From: JAPLGZ01 sp038225095
Lineage (GTDB): Bacteria; Chloroflexota; Anaerolineae; Caldilineales; Caldilineaceae
Reading direction: 5' to 3'
NCBI GenBank assembly: GCA_038225095.1
Contig: JBBREZ010000017.1
Coordinates: forward strand, 1-29,497
Length of the DNA stretch: 29,497 bases
The notes below the pieces were generated by a model. That model was given only the letters and a program-made list of their open reading frames with translations, had not been told where the DNA came from and did not search any database. Both the position numbers and the translations under genes were made by a program. This document shows positions 16,082-24,312 of the stretch, one piece after another (within the stretch, counting starts at the first letter, position 1; each line of letters begins with the position of its first letter).

Positions 16082-17548
16082 TTGCAAGCGAGAAGCCTTA
16101 TCCTCATTGTCGATGACGCTCCAGGCGGGCGTGATACGTTAGAAGCGCTGTTGCAATCGCCCGACTATGAGCTTGCTTTTGCGTGTGATGGCATTGAGGC
16201 GCTCGAACAAGCAGAAAAATTGACCCCCGACCTCATTTTGCTCGATGTGATGATGCCGCGCGTGGATGGTTTTGAAGTATGTCGTCGCTTGCGAGCCTAT
16301 CCACGGCTGGCTGAGATTCCCGTCATTCTGCTGACTGCATTAGATGACCGCTCTTCTCGCCTGCGCGGCATTGATGCTGGCGCTGATGACTTTATTACCA
16401 AGCCTTTTGATCGGGCAGAGTTGTGTGCACGCGTGCGCACCATCACCCGTTTGAATCGCTATCGTCGTTTATTGGCTGAGCGTGCGCGTTTTGAGTGGGT
16501 GGTGGAACAGGCCGCTGATGGCTATATCCTCCTGGGGGCTAATGCCAATCAGGACAGCGACAACATTATCTACGCTAACCCCAGTGCGCGTAAATTATTG
16601 GAGATCGCAGAGGTAAATAACCAATCTTTTATAGAGTTGGTGCAACAAAAATACCGTTGTGAACCGCTCGATGCCTGGAAAAGCGCCTTTACGCAGACGC
16701 CTGTAACACTGCTGCAAACTTTATATCTGATTCGCCCAGAATCACAAACCGCCCCGGCCCTCTGGTTGGAAGTCAGTCTCCTTAATCAATCGGGCGTTTC
16801 TGAATCTGAACGCCTGGTGCATTTGAGTGATGTAACGACACGAATGAGCACCCAACGCGACATGTGGGCTTTCCACTCGATGATCATGCATAAACTCAAC
16901 ACGCCGCTGCACACCATGCTCGGCAGCCTTGAGCTTTTGTCGCCGCAATCAATTGATGAACTCTCTAAAGAGGATGTGGGCGAATTGGCTGGCTTAGCCA
17001 TTAACGGCGTCCAGCGGCTCAGTAATTCCATTCATGACATATTACAATATTTAAAGCCAGCGGCCGCAGGCTATGCCACAGAAGGCTTACGGGTGAGCGA
17101 ACTACCGGCCGTGATTAAGCGCATTAGCCACGATTTGGCCTTAGACCATCTAACGATCTCGGGCAATATTGTTGATAATACTTCATTGAAGCTTTCTGCG
17201 CGGGCCATGGATTGTATTCTTTGGGAACTGCTGGAGAATGCAAAGAAATTTCATCCCACCCAGTCACCCCGCGTGGAAGTCGTCGTGACCATTGAAGCAA
17301 AGAGCGCGATTAACTTGAAAGTGATCGATGACGGCGTGACGTTGTCGCCGGGCCAAATTTCCAGAGTCTGGGCCCCTTATTATCAAGTAGAAAAATACTT
17401 TACCGGAGAAATTCCGGGTATGGGGCTTGGTCTGTCGATGGTAGCCGGGTTAGTATGGGAAGTCGGCGGCGGTTGTCAACTGCTTAACCGCGAAGATAGC
17501 CAAGGCCTGATTGTTGAATTGTCGATTCCCTTTGTAGACCCTCTGTAA
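16082..17548 (+). CDS. Receiver-sensor-histidine kinase fusion
   Basis: A 488-residue cytoplasmic protein. The N-terminal receiver domain (residues 5-125) has DD at 11-12, phospho-acceptor Asp55 (LLLDVMMPRVDGFE) and Lys107 (ITKPFD). A PAS-like region (about 135-255) follows. Then comes a divergent kinase core with candidate His270 in MHKLNTPLHTM, in place of the usual SHELRTP, an N-box ELLENAKKF (Asn386) and a G-box GMGLGLSMV. The glycine after VIDDG is kept, but the usual DTGxGI reads DDGVTL. There is no membrane helix. The start is a TTG at 16082, picked because GGAG (16072-16075) sits six bases ahead and the receiver begins almost at once. It lies 157 bases after the receiver gene on the same strand. 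Confidence 0.88.
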   Translation: MQARSLILIVDDAPGGRDTLEALLQSPDYELAFACDGIEALEQAEKLTPDLILLDVMMPRVDGFEVCRRLRAYPRLAEIPVILLTALDDRSSRLRGIDAGADDFITKPFDRAELCARVRTITRLNRYRRLLAERARFEWVVEQAADGYILLGANANQDSDNIIYANPSARKLLEIAEVNNQSFIELVQQKYRCEPLDAWKSAFTQTPVTLLQTLYLIRPESQTAPALWLEVSLLNQSGVSESERLVHLSDVTTRMSTQRDMWAFHSMIMHKLNTPLHTMLGSLELLSPQSIDELSKEDVGELAGLAINGVQRLSNSIHDILQYLKPAAAGYATEGLRVSELPAVIKRISHDLALDHLTISGNIVDNTSLKLSARAMDCILWELLENAKKFHPTQSPRVEVVVTIEAKSAINLKVIDDGVTLSPGQISRVWAPYYQVEKYFTGEIPGMGLGLSMVAGLVWEVGGGCQLLNREDSQGLIVELSIPFVDPL

Positions 17549-17598
17549 TTTATCCGTGCTAACTGTGCGCAGCATGCCTTTCTGCGCAAAATAAATAG

Positions 17599-17645
17599 GG
17601 ACGCTTTGGGCTGATTTATTAGCAACGCAAGGCGTCCTTTCTTTT
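17599..17645 (+). terminator. Intrinsic terminator after the receiver-kinase gene
   Basis: GGACGCTTTG (17599-17608) pairs with CAAGGCGTCC (17629-17638) with one G-T wobble and a 20-base loop, followed by TTTCTTTT. It reads on the plus strand, 50 bases after the stop codon. A smaller perfect hairpin, TGCGCAG/CTGCGCA (17566-17572 and 17582-17588), lies just ahead of it. Confidence 0.75.
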
Positions 17646-17659
17646 GATCGCCGCCTATT

Positions 17660-18679
17660 TTATGGGCACTGGCCGCTGCCCTTCGGATAGAGCGTCACTG
17701 GCACCACCGTCTGATCAATTAGCCCACGACCAGCCGCATCACTTTCATAGGCACTGACCAGCCGCGGTTGGGGTGCATTGACTGGATGATTGAAACTAGC
17801 GGTAAAGTTGGCATAGATGCCTAAATTACCGCCTTGGGCGCTGCCTTGGGCAAGCGCTGTTTTGTCACGTTGGTGTAAGGTTACGTTGACGGTTGCCTCA
17901 AATGTGTTCGAGTAACCGCTAATGACCAGTGGGTTGCAGACCCTGGCGCCCACCGTGGGTGAATCGATGTCCACCACGCGTTGGCCTGGCTGCAACATCA
18001 GGGGAATGCTTACTTTATGGATTTCGCTGCCGTCTTTTGCGCTGCTCTCAAAAATATCCAGGGTAGCGGCGATCGGGGTTGCGATCACAAAGCGTAGATA
18101 AGTGTGGAAGAAAGCAAAGCTATCGACGGAGCCGCCGGTGGCATTGCGTTGCGCCAGGATTGTTCCCTTTGCATCTTTCAAACGCAGATTGACATTACCT
18201 TCAAAGGTGCGTGAGAAGCCGATTACCTCGATGGGGCTGTGATAGATGCCTGTTTGAACGGGTGAAAAAACTTCGATCGCGTTGGCCGGCGCCGTCCAGA
18301 TATTGGTTGAACTTGGGGTTGGCGTCGCGGCAGAAGGGGTTGGTGTCGCAGCAGAAAGTGTTGGTGTGGCTGGCGTTGCTGCATTGGGAACACGCAAGCG
18401 TTGCCCCACGTAAATTTGATTCGAATTGCTGATGTTATTAAGCCGCATCAACGCGTCAACCGTTGTGCCAAAACGGTGCGCCAACGAATAGAGTGTGTCA
18501 CCGCGCTGTATGACATAGATGGTCTCGTTGGCGGCTTGTCCAGCTTGCGCCTCATCAATTGTCGCCTGCGCGGCAAAGACGGGGCTGTCCGCAGCCCATA
18601 AGGCAAACAGGCATAGGCTAAGTAATCCAGCGACAAGGAGCGTGAAGATTGAGCCAGGTTTGATGGAAAATTTTTGCAT
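17660..18679 (-). CDS. Secreted LysM protein with two Gmad2 domains
   Basis: A 339-residue exported protein. It has a signal peptide (about residues 1-37, ending near FAAQA), a LysM domain (about 54-98: YVIQRGDTLYSLAHRFG to VGQRLRVP) that would bind peptidoglycan, a Ser/Ala/Thr/Pro-rich linker (99-128) with repeated ATPTPS, and two Ig-like Gmad2 domains (about 136-225 and 237-335). The two Gmad2 copies share G-[FY]-S-[RN]-T-F-E-[GA]-x-V-N. Gmad2 is known from spore-germination and cell-envelope proteins, and its ligand is unknown. I start at the ATG at 18679 because AAGGGG lies upstream of it but downstream of the alternative GTG at 18712. The gene converges with the receiver-kinase gene. Confidence 0.88.
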   Translation of the reverse strand: MQKFSIKPGSIFTLLVAGLLSLCLFALWAADSPVFAAQATIDEAQAGQAANETIYVIQRGDTLYSLAHRFGTTVDALMRLNNISNSNQIYVGQRLRVPNAATPATPTLSAATPTPSAATPTPSSTNIWTAPANAIEVFSPVQTGIYHSPIEVIGFSRTFEGNVNLRLKDAKGTILAQRNATGGSVDSFAFFHTYLRFVIATPIAATLDIFESSAKDGSEIHKVSIPLMLQPGQRVVDIDSPTVGARVCNPLVISGYSNTFEATVNVTLHQRDKTALAQGSAQGGNLGIYANFTASFNHPVNAPQPRLVSAYESDAAGRGLIDQTVVPVTLYPKGSGQCP

Positions 18680-19061
18680 AAATCGTATTCCCCTTAAGAT
18701 GGTGAATCGCACAGGCTAATTACCAAGTATAGTACCAGGGTTTTGCAGATTTCAGAATTAGAAGCGCAGGTTATTTTCTTTGGCGCCGCTCCTGCAGCCT
18801 GTTGACTGCTCCCTATCCGGTTATTAATCCACTATTAACCCAACAACCTAACTGCTAACAAACTGTTGTTTATCTTCTAACCTCTTGTATAAGCGCTCAT
18901 AAATTAACTGTTGTATGCTCCTGAGGTCTGGCACGCATTGATAATCGCCTTTATGCTAATCGAGAAAACAAATTAAAGACAGATAAACGAGGAGGTCGCA
19001 TTAGAGCATGCTGCCTCCGCCTTGTATGAAGTTTAAATGTTTTCTCTGTAAGGAGTTACTT
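18680..19061. promoter_or_regulatory. Divergent region with TAAC repeats and a leader hairpin
   Basis: This gap separates the LysM gene from the PHP gene. TTAACC (18835-18840) is followed by CCTAAC (18847-18852), GCTAAC (18854-18859) and CTAACC (18877-18882), resembling the repeated CTTAACCT half-sites of cyanobacterial Pho boxes. The match is loose. Near the PHP gene, GGAGG (18991-18995) can pair with CCTCC (19014-19018). An ATG at 19008 is in frame with the PHP gene and would add 18 residues (MLPPPCMKFKCFLCKELL). Confidence 0.35.
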
Positions 19062-19922
19062 ATGGCCGCGCAGATTCAAGCGAAAATGACGCATCCTGCC
19101 ACGGGTATACCCGCGCCCGTGGCTTCCTACCCACCATCCGGAGCAAAATTGCCAATTGTGACCCATAAAACCGGCAAGGCCGATCTACATATTCATACAA
19201 GTTATAGCTATGATGGTACGGCCACTGTCGCTGTTATGTTGGAACACATCGTTCATCACACGGATCTCGATGTGATCGCTATCACCGATCATGATGAAAT
19301 TGACGGCGCGCTGGAAGCCCTAGAACTAGCGCAACGCTATAACCTTGAGGTGATCCCAGGTATCGAAATTTCGACTGCTGAGGGGCATGTCTTGGCGCTT
19401 TTTGTTAAAAAATTGATTCCACCTAATTTACCCCTCGTGGAAACTGTGCAACGGGTTGCGGAACAAGATGGCGTTTGCATTGCGGCTCACCCTGGTGGCC
19501 GTTGGTCCTGGTGTTTAAGTGAAGCCGCCATCCGGCAGGCCTTGTGCCAACCGGGCATTGCGCAAACTTTGCTTGGCCTAGAAACCTATAATGCGAGTTT
19601 GCCTGATTTACGGTTGAATAAACTTGCTTTGGCTATGAACATGAATTTGGCCTTAGCCAATGTGGGCAACAGCGACGCCCACATGCCGTGGATGGTCGGT
19701 TTGGCCGTTACCCGCTTTCCTGGTCATAAGGCTACTCACCTGCGTACCGCGCTCCAACAACGGCTTACCACCACCACCGTCTTGCCACGGCCTGGCTACT
19801 ACATCGCCAGTTATTTAAAAGGCCAAATTTTGCGCTATTTTGGCTTAGTGCATTGTGCCCCGACTAAACCGGGTGGCAGAACTGTCTTACGGCGGTTCGA
19901 ACAGCCAGTCATGGCGAAATGA
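19062..19922 (+). CDS. PHP-domain metal-dependent phosphoesterase
   Basis: A 286-residue protein of the PHP superfamily, related to the family of E. coli YciV (RNase AM). Metal ligands are visible: DLHIH (Asp41, His43, His45), ITDHD (Asp76, His77), GIEIS (Glu102), AHPGG (His143) and GNSDAH (Asp205, His207). Such enzymes hydrolyse phosphate esters of nucleotides or short RNA; the substrate here is unknown. The start at 19062 is chosen because AAGGAG sits six bases ahead; an in-frame ATG at 19008 with GGAGG upstream is a possible longer form. Residues 1-38 are a variable N-terminal tail. The gene stands just ahead of phoB, which fits a phosphate-scavenging role, but a hairpin separates the two transcripts. 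Confidence 0.88.
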   Translation: MAAQIQAKMTHPATGIPAPVASYPPSGAKLPIVTHKTGKADLHIHTSYSYDGTATVAVMLEHIVHHTDLDVIAITDHDEIDGALEALELAQRYNLEVIPGIEISTAEGHVLALFVKKLIPPNLPLVETVQRVAEQDGVCIAAHPGGRWSWCLSEAAIRQALCQPGIAQTLLGLETYNASLPDLRLNKLALAMNMNLALANVGNSDAHMPWMVGLAVTRFPGHKATHLRTALQQRLTTTTVLPRPGYYIASYLKGQILRYFGLVHCAPTKPGGRTVLRRFEQPVMAK

Positions 19923-19984
19923 ACCGCCCAACAGCAGCGCACTCAGGCCTCTGAAAAAGCTTTTCTTGTCATTGCTATAATACA

Positions 19985-20027
19985 AAAAGTGTGTAATTTA
20001 TTTACCTTAAATAAATTACACACTTTT
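19985..20027 (+). terminator. 20-base perfect hairpin between the PHP gene and phoB
   Basis: Bases 19985-20004 and 20008-20027 are perfect reverse complements across a 3-base CCT loop. The right arm ends in TTTT. It lies 63 bases past the PHP stop codon and looks like its terminator, though the stem is AT-rich in its inner half. The symmetry allows it to work on both strands. Confidence 0.6.
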
Positions 20028-20050
20028 GTTAAACCAAAATTTAACAAAAG
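20023..20050. promoter_or_regulatory. Inverted repeat around TTGTTAAAC, possible PhoB operator
   Basis: CTTTTGTTAAA (20023-20033) is perfectly complementary to TTTAACAAAAG (20040-20050), with a 6-base loop. Its left arm shares five bases (20023-20027) with the right arm of the preceding hairpin, so the two structures cannot both form fully. It lies just upstream of TTGACA (20063) and could be an operator controlling phoB. Confidence 0.45.
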
Positions 20051-20284
20051 CACAACAAACTGTTGACATGTCTTCATAATCATGTTAATGATTGTAAAAC
20101 ATACTGTAGACTAAATTACGCGTATTGCGCAGTTACCAGTGTAGGATGGGTAATTTAGTGGATAAGAAGTACAGATAATTTTGCTTGTGTAGTCTATTTT
20201 ATGCCTAGCAATAGGTGTGCTTAGTGGGGCAACATACATATTGCTATTTGTTTGGATAATAAACTTGCGTGGTAAGGGGTTCTT

Positions 20285-21067
20285 ATGGATACTCATAGCG
20301 TCGTAATGTTTGCTCAGTCTGATGATAAAGGAACACAATTGAACGTGAACCCCAAAATTCTTGTTATTGAAGATGAACCGGCCTTGGTTGATACACTAGA
20401 ATATAATTTAATGCGCCAAGGTTATACGGTTAGCGTTGCCAGCGATGGCCTCACTGCGCTCGAAATAGCCCGCCAAGTGCTCCCCGATTTGGTAATATTG
20501 GATATTATGTTGCCGGGTCTGGATGGTTTTGAAGTTTGTCGCATCTTGCGCCAAGAGACAAATGCGCCAATTATCATGTTGACCGCACGGGTTGAAGAGG
20601 TGGACAAAGTAGTTGGTTTGGAAGTAGGCGCCGATGATTACATGACCAAGCCATTTAGCATGCGCGAGTTGATGGCGCGCGTAAAGGCGTTATTGCGCCG
20701 GGTGCGTTTGGTGCGCGAAGAAATGACAGTAAGCAACAATGAAAATCCGCCCTCGGAATTCCCTGTCGAACGGCTGATCTTTGACGATCTAATCATCGAT
20801 CTAAGCCGGCGCGAAGTGTCGTATAAGGGTAATGTATTCCATTTGAAGCCCAAAGAATTTGATCTGCTTGTCTTTTTGGCGCGCAACCGTGGTATTGTGA
20901 TGAGCCGTGATTTAATTCTAGAACGTGTATGGGGCTGGGATTATGACGGTGGCAGTCGCACGGTAGATGTTCATATGCGTTGGTTGCGTGAAAAGATTGA
21001 GGTGGACCCAGCCAATCCAACCCGTCTGGTCACCGTGCGTGGCACTGGCTATCGTTTTGAGGGCTGA
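20285..21067 (+). CDS. phoB: PhoB-type phosphate regulon response regulator (OmpR family)
   Basis: A 260-residue transcription factor. The receiver domain (about residues 24-140) has acidic residues EDE at 29-31, phospho-acceptor Asp73 (ILDIMLPGLDG), Thr100 and Lys122 (MTKPFS). After a linker (145-160) comes a winged-helix DNA-binding domain (163-258) with FHLKPKEFDLL, ERVWGW, RTVDVHMRWLREKIE and the end VRGTGYRFEG, all typical of PhoB/PhoP regulators. The first 23 residues are an extra tail; ATG at 20285 has AAGGGG upstream. The assignment to phosphate control rests on the phoR and pst genes downstream. The partner kinase is 806 bases away rather than overlapping. Confidence 0.92.
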   Translation: MDTHSVVMFAQSDDKGTQLNVNPKILVIEDEPALVDTLEYNLMRQGYTVSVASDGLTALEIARQVLPDLVILDIMLPGLDGFEVCRILRQETNAPIIMLTARVEEVDKVVGLEVGADDYMTKPFSMRELMARVKALLRRVRLVREEMTVSNNENPPSEFPVERLIFDDLIIDLSRREVSYKGNVFHLKPKEFDLLVFLARNRGIVMSRDLILERVWGWDYDGGSRTVDVHMRWLREKIEVDPANPTRLVTVRGTGYRFEG

Positions 21068-21873
21068 GGATGGCACAGAGAACGCTTGTTAGCAACAGGA
21101 TTATTTATTCTTAATCGCTTTCTACTCTTCGCAATTTAACAGCTCATTGATAGGCCCACATGGCCCAAACCGTGATCCCTCGCTGATGAGCGCTCATGTT
21201 ATTTGTCATTATTAGCGCAAGTTAATAGCTCGTATCAGGAACGCCCAATCTATGACCTTGCTTTTGGCTGGTCTTTATTTAATTCCGAATTCATGTTGTA
21301 CAGTTATACTGTTACCATGAGTTACAATGAAGCTAGCCAAAAGATAGAGAACTTACTGCATGCTCACTAGCTTACGACTAGCAAAATCAAAAATTCCATA
21401 GGTCGTAATTTTTAGCGTATATTCTATAGCAGATGAATGTGTATCTGAATCTATATCTAAAGGTTATAGATTCGTTATTGTGTTTTGCTACAGACTTGTT
21501 AAACTATAGCACTGTATGATAAATAATAAATTTACAGATTTGTTTACAGGAATTTATTGATAATAACTGATTAAATTTTAGTTAACATAAGATAAGTTAA
21601 AGCCTTGCCTGTTATCCAGAAAGATTTGAACAATCCACCCATATCCCCCCAGTGGTAGAACTAATCAATAGCAATACCTTCGTAAAATCAAGTTGCATTT
21701 ACAGGCAAGTATGGCATTAATTTGCTTCGTATATTGTTAGTCAAGCATGACAAGCAGGGTAATCGAATTGTCGATTACAGTAGGGAGCGTAGCTTGCTGC
21801 TCCCATTTTCATACGTTAGGTTTTCGTATTATGTGGATAAAGCTAGAATCCTTGGGCAAAATCGGGGTATAAC
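21068..21873. other. AT-rich, hairpin-rich gap between phoB and phoR
   Basis: No open frame above about 60 codons lies here. Visible structures include ATGAGCGCTCAT (21186-21197, perfect palindrome), CTTTTGGCT/AGCCAAAAG (21261-21269 and 21335-21343), TTACGAC/GTCGTAA (21372-21378 and 21402-21408), AAAAATT/AATTTTT (21389-21395 and 21407-21413), and GAATCTATA/TATAGATTC (21447-21455 and 21465-21473). A TTGTTAAAC word is at 21496-21504. A 17-codon frame from an ATG near 21319 is too short to call. A non-coding RNA or long phoR leader is possible. Confidence 0.4.
21759..21804. promoter_or_regulatory. Two adjacent hairpins upstream of phoR
   Basis: GTAATCGA (21759-21766) and TCGATTAC (21771-21778) form a perfect 8-base dyad with a 4-base gap, like a dimeric operator. 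Directly after it, GGGAGC (21783-21788) pairs with GCTCCC (21799-21804) with an inner AGC/GCT. The second resembles a dispersed palindrome. They end about 70 bases before the phoR ATG. Confidence 0.45.
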
Positions 21874-23745
21874 ATGGAAATTTCTCGCATAAGTTTGCCT
21901 TTTTGGTCAGAGGTGCGCCTGCTCAAAATGTTTTTCTCACTACGTTTTCGTTGGCGTACCGCATTCACCTATGCTGTTGCTATTTTATTGGTAATGGTCG
22001 CGTTAACTTTATTTCTCTCTAGCCAAGCGAATTCAATCTATACGAGCAATAGTGTTGAACAATTTGCTGAGCAAGCCCGCTTAACTGCTGCCAACCCTGC
22101 ATTGACAACGGCTTGGGCGCAGGGCCAACCTTCGTTAGTGGCGTTGCTAAAGCAGTGGTCTACGTTGCTTGGTGGACAGGCAACGGCAATTCTGGCTAAT
22201 GGTACAGTAATCGCAGATTCGCAGGTTGATGCCCAGCAACTTGAAAATTTGAGCGCATTGCCCGAAGTGCGCGATGCCCTAGATACGGGCCAGGGACGCA
22301 GCATTCGCAATGACTTGGCGCTGCATGGCCGTGCCTTCTTCGTAGCATTTGCCGTCCATTTGCAAAATGGTCAAGTGGGCTTGGTGCGTTGGGCCTTTCC
22401 CCTCAATTACTTGGAAGCTGGCCTCAATCGATTCCTCAACGGAATTTTTTGGTCTACTCTCATTGCGACATTATCAATTATTGGCTTAGTGGTCTTTCAA
22501 GCCGAGCGAGCCGCCTACACGGTGCGCCATTTGACAGAACTAGTCGAGCGCATTGCGCATGGCGATCTGAACGCGCGCATCCTTTCGTTTAGCAGCGGCG
22601 AAATCGGTCAACTTGCTCGGGCGTTTAACCTGATGGCCAATCGGTTGCAAAAGCAAATGGGTAAGCGCGCCCACGAGAAAGATCGCTTGAACACTGTCCT
22701 GAATGTAATGAGTGATGGCGTGCTCATTTTGAACAAACATGGGCGCGTACGTCTGCTCAACCCCGCTACCGCACGGATTTTGCAAATTCCTGAACCTGGC
22801 GAAACGCTTCGCACTTTTGTGCAGGTTGTGCGTGACCACCGAATTGTGGAGGTATGGAATCGTTGCCAACACAGCGGACAAGAGGAATTCGCAACTGTAG
22901 AGCTAGAAGGCGATCGCTTTATTCGCGTGGTCGTGACACCATTGTTTAAAAGTGGCGGCCCAACGACTGGCGAACGCGGCCATCTGGTCATTATCCAAGA
23001 TCTAACACGCCTGCATCAATTGCAAACCGTACGCCAAGACTTTGTCAGCAACATCTCACATGAATTACGGACTCCGCTCGCTTCCTTGCGTGCGCTGGTC
23101 GATACTTTAAACGATGGCGCGCTGCAAGACCCACCCGCCGCCCAACGCTTTTTGCTGCGGATGGAGGTAGAAGTTGATGCTTTGACCCAGATGGTGCAAG
23201 AATTGTTGGAACTAGCACGGATTGAATCTGGCAAAGTACCGCTGGTGCTACGACCCACGCCCGTGATGCAGGCCATCGCGCCAGCGGCCGAACGATTAAG
23301 CGTCCAAGCGGAACGTGCTAAAATTGCGCTCACGATTGACCTGACTGCTAATTTGCCGAATTTAATGGTCGATGCGGATCGAATTCAGCAAGTAGTCACG
23401 AATTTAGTGCACAACGCCATCAAGTTTACACCGGCTGGGGGGTCGATTGGGATCACGGCTCAAACTGATACGGATACGGATTCGGTGATCATTCGCATTA
23501 AAGATTCTGGTATGGGCATTGCCACCGATGACTTAGCGCGTATTTTTGAGCGCTTTTATAAAGCTGATCGCGCCCGCTCTGGCGCTAGGCCAAGCGCCCG
23601 TAATGGCGACCGCACCACGGGCGGCACGGGGCTAGGGTTGGCGATCGCTAAGCATATTGTGCAAGCACATGGCGGCCGCATCTGGGTCGAGAGTGTGGCT
23701 GGCCGTGGCAGCAGTTTCTATTTTTCACTGCCCATCGTAGGCTAA
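21874..23745 (+). CDS. phoR: PhoR-type phosphate sensor histidine kinase
   Basis: A 623-residue membrane kinase. It has helix 1 (about residues 32-50), an extracytoplasmic region (51-188), helix 2 (about 190-208), a HAMP linker (210-262), a PAS domain (about 268-380), a HisKA domain with His396 (SHELRTPLASL) and an ATPase domain (N-box LVHNAIKF with Asn514, Asp544 in KDSGMGIA, FERFYKADRARSG, GTGLGLAI). All catalytic motifs are intact. HAMP-PAS-kinase is the layout of Gram-positive type PhoR. An Arg/Gly-rich insert (570-583) lies in the ATP lid. The ATG at 21874 has only GGGG upstream; a later ATG at 21931 has no better site. It should phosphorylate PhoB at low phosphate. Confidence 0.9.
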   Translation: MEISRISLPFWSEVRLLKMFFSLRFRWRTAFTYAVAILLVMVALTLFLSSQANSIYTSNSVEQFAEQARLTAANPALTTAWAQGQPSLVALLKQWSTLLGGQATAILANGTVIADSQVDAQQLENLSALPEVRDALDTGQGRSIRNDLALHGRAFFVAFAVHLQNGQVGLVRWAFPLNYLEAGLNRFLNGIFWSTLIATLSIIGLVVFQAERAAYTVRHLTELVERIAHGDLNARILSFSSGEIGQLARAFNLMANRLQKQMGKRAHEKDRLNTVLNVMSDGVLILNKHGRVRLLNPATARILQIPEPGETLRTFVQVVRDHRIVEVWNRCQHSGQEEFATVELEGDRFIRVVVTPLFKSGGPTTGERGHLVIIQDLTRLHQLQTVRQDFVSNISHELRTPLASLRALVDTLNDGALQDPPAAQRFLLRMEVEVDALTQMVQELLELARIESGKVPLVLRPTPVMQAIAPAAERLSVQAERAKIALTIDLTANLPNLMVDADRIQQVVTNLVHNAIKFTPAGGSIGITAQTDTDTDSVIIRIKDSGMGIATDDLARIFERFYKADRARSGARPSARNGDRTTGGTGLGLAIAKHIVQAHGGRIWVESVAGRGSSFYFSLPIVG

Positions 23746-23751
23746 TCCTCG

Positions 23752-23787
23752 GTAGAAGGAAGATAAAAGTCAGGATCTTCCTTCTAC
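23752..23787 (+). terminator. 13-base perfect hairpin after phoR
   Basis: GTAGAAGGAAGAT (23752-23764) and ATCTTCCTTCTAC (23775-23787) are exact complements with a 10-base loop, only six bases past the phoR stop codon. A weak T-rich stretch (TTGTCTTTCC) follows. This separates phoR from the pst genes. Confidence 0.65.
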
Positions 23788-24089
23788 TTGTCTTTCCTCG
23801 CACCTTTACCACTGTTAACTAAGCTTTTACAAATCGCTCACATAGGCTTAAAGATCCAAAAATTATTGTTAATTCGCGCCATTTATACTTGCCTTACGTA
23901 GCGAGCATGTTGCGTTATCGTTGAACCGCCTGACAAGGTAGTCCTTCGTTGGACGTGAAGCTATGCTCTTCCTACTAGGGCAAAGGTTGCGGCGCGCTCA
24001 AACACTTCACCTTTGTGCGTAGTTATTGACAATTTTGTTGAAGATTAGTCTAAGCAAAAGCGTATTATTCATACATTGGAAGAAACTTT
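23788..24089. promoter_or_regulatory. Region upstream of the small membrane ORF
   Basis: This stretch holds CTGTTAACT near 23815, TTGTTAA at 23876-23882, and TTGACA at 24026-24031 without a matching -10 at normal spacing. The TTGTTAA word matches those ahead of phoB, phoR and pstS. I see no gene or strong hairpin in it. Confidence 0.35.
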
Positions 24090-24290
24090 ATGACGATCTT
24101 TCAGTTAGTCTTGGCGATATTTGTTATCCTGATTTTGCTCGCGTCGCTGGTTGGTTATTCAGCCTGCGTTCTTGCGAGTAGAGCAGAGAAAAACGCCAGG
24201 TCGATAACGAAACGTTCACCCGAGCAATCGCTTGGACCGAACTCGCACTTTGCTCAGAACAAACGTTGGACTTTAAACATCTTTAATTAA
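24090..24290 (+). CDS. Small single-helix membrane protein, unknown function
   Basis: A 66-residue frame. Residues 4-30 are strongly hydrophobic (FQLVLAIFVILILLASLVGY) and would form one membrane helix; the rest is basic and polar (RAEKNARSITKR). The ATG at 24090 has GGAAGA (24078-24083) upstream. I do not recognise a family. Placement between phoR and pstS, after a TTGTTAA word, hints at a phosphate-regulated accessory protein, but this is inference, and the frame could be spurious given its length. Confidence 0.45.
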   Translation: MTIFQLVLAIFVILILLASLVGYSACVLASRAEKNARSITKRSPEQSLGPNSHFAQNKRWTLNIFN

Positions 24291-24312
24291 ATATTTACAA
24301 ACATTTGCCGTC

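Larger units (their letters stand above)
19923..20284. promoter_or_regulatory. phoB upstream region
   Basis: This 362-base AT-rich gap holds the hairpin at 19985-20027, an overlapping inverted repeat at 20023-20050, a TTGTTAAAC word at 20026-20034 and a perfect TTGACA at 20063-20068. No good -10 lies 17 bases beyond that TTGACA (TAATGA is the nearest), so the promoter call is weak. The ribosome binding site of phoB is AAGGGG at about 20274-20279. Confidence 0.45.

Noticed and set aside
21319..21372. 17-codon frame MSYNEASQKIENLLHAH in the phoB-phoR gap
   Set aside because: It looked like the start of an antitoxin, but it stops at once and has no partner gene.
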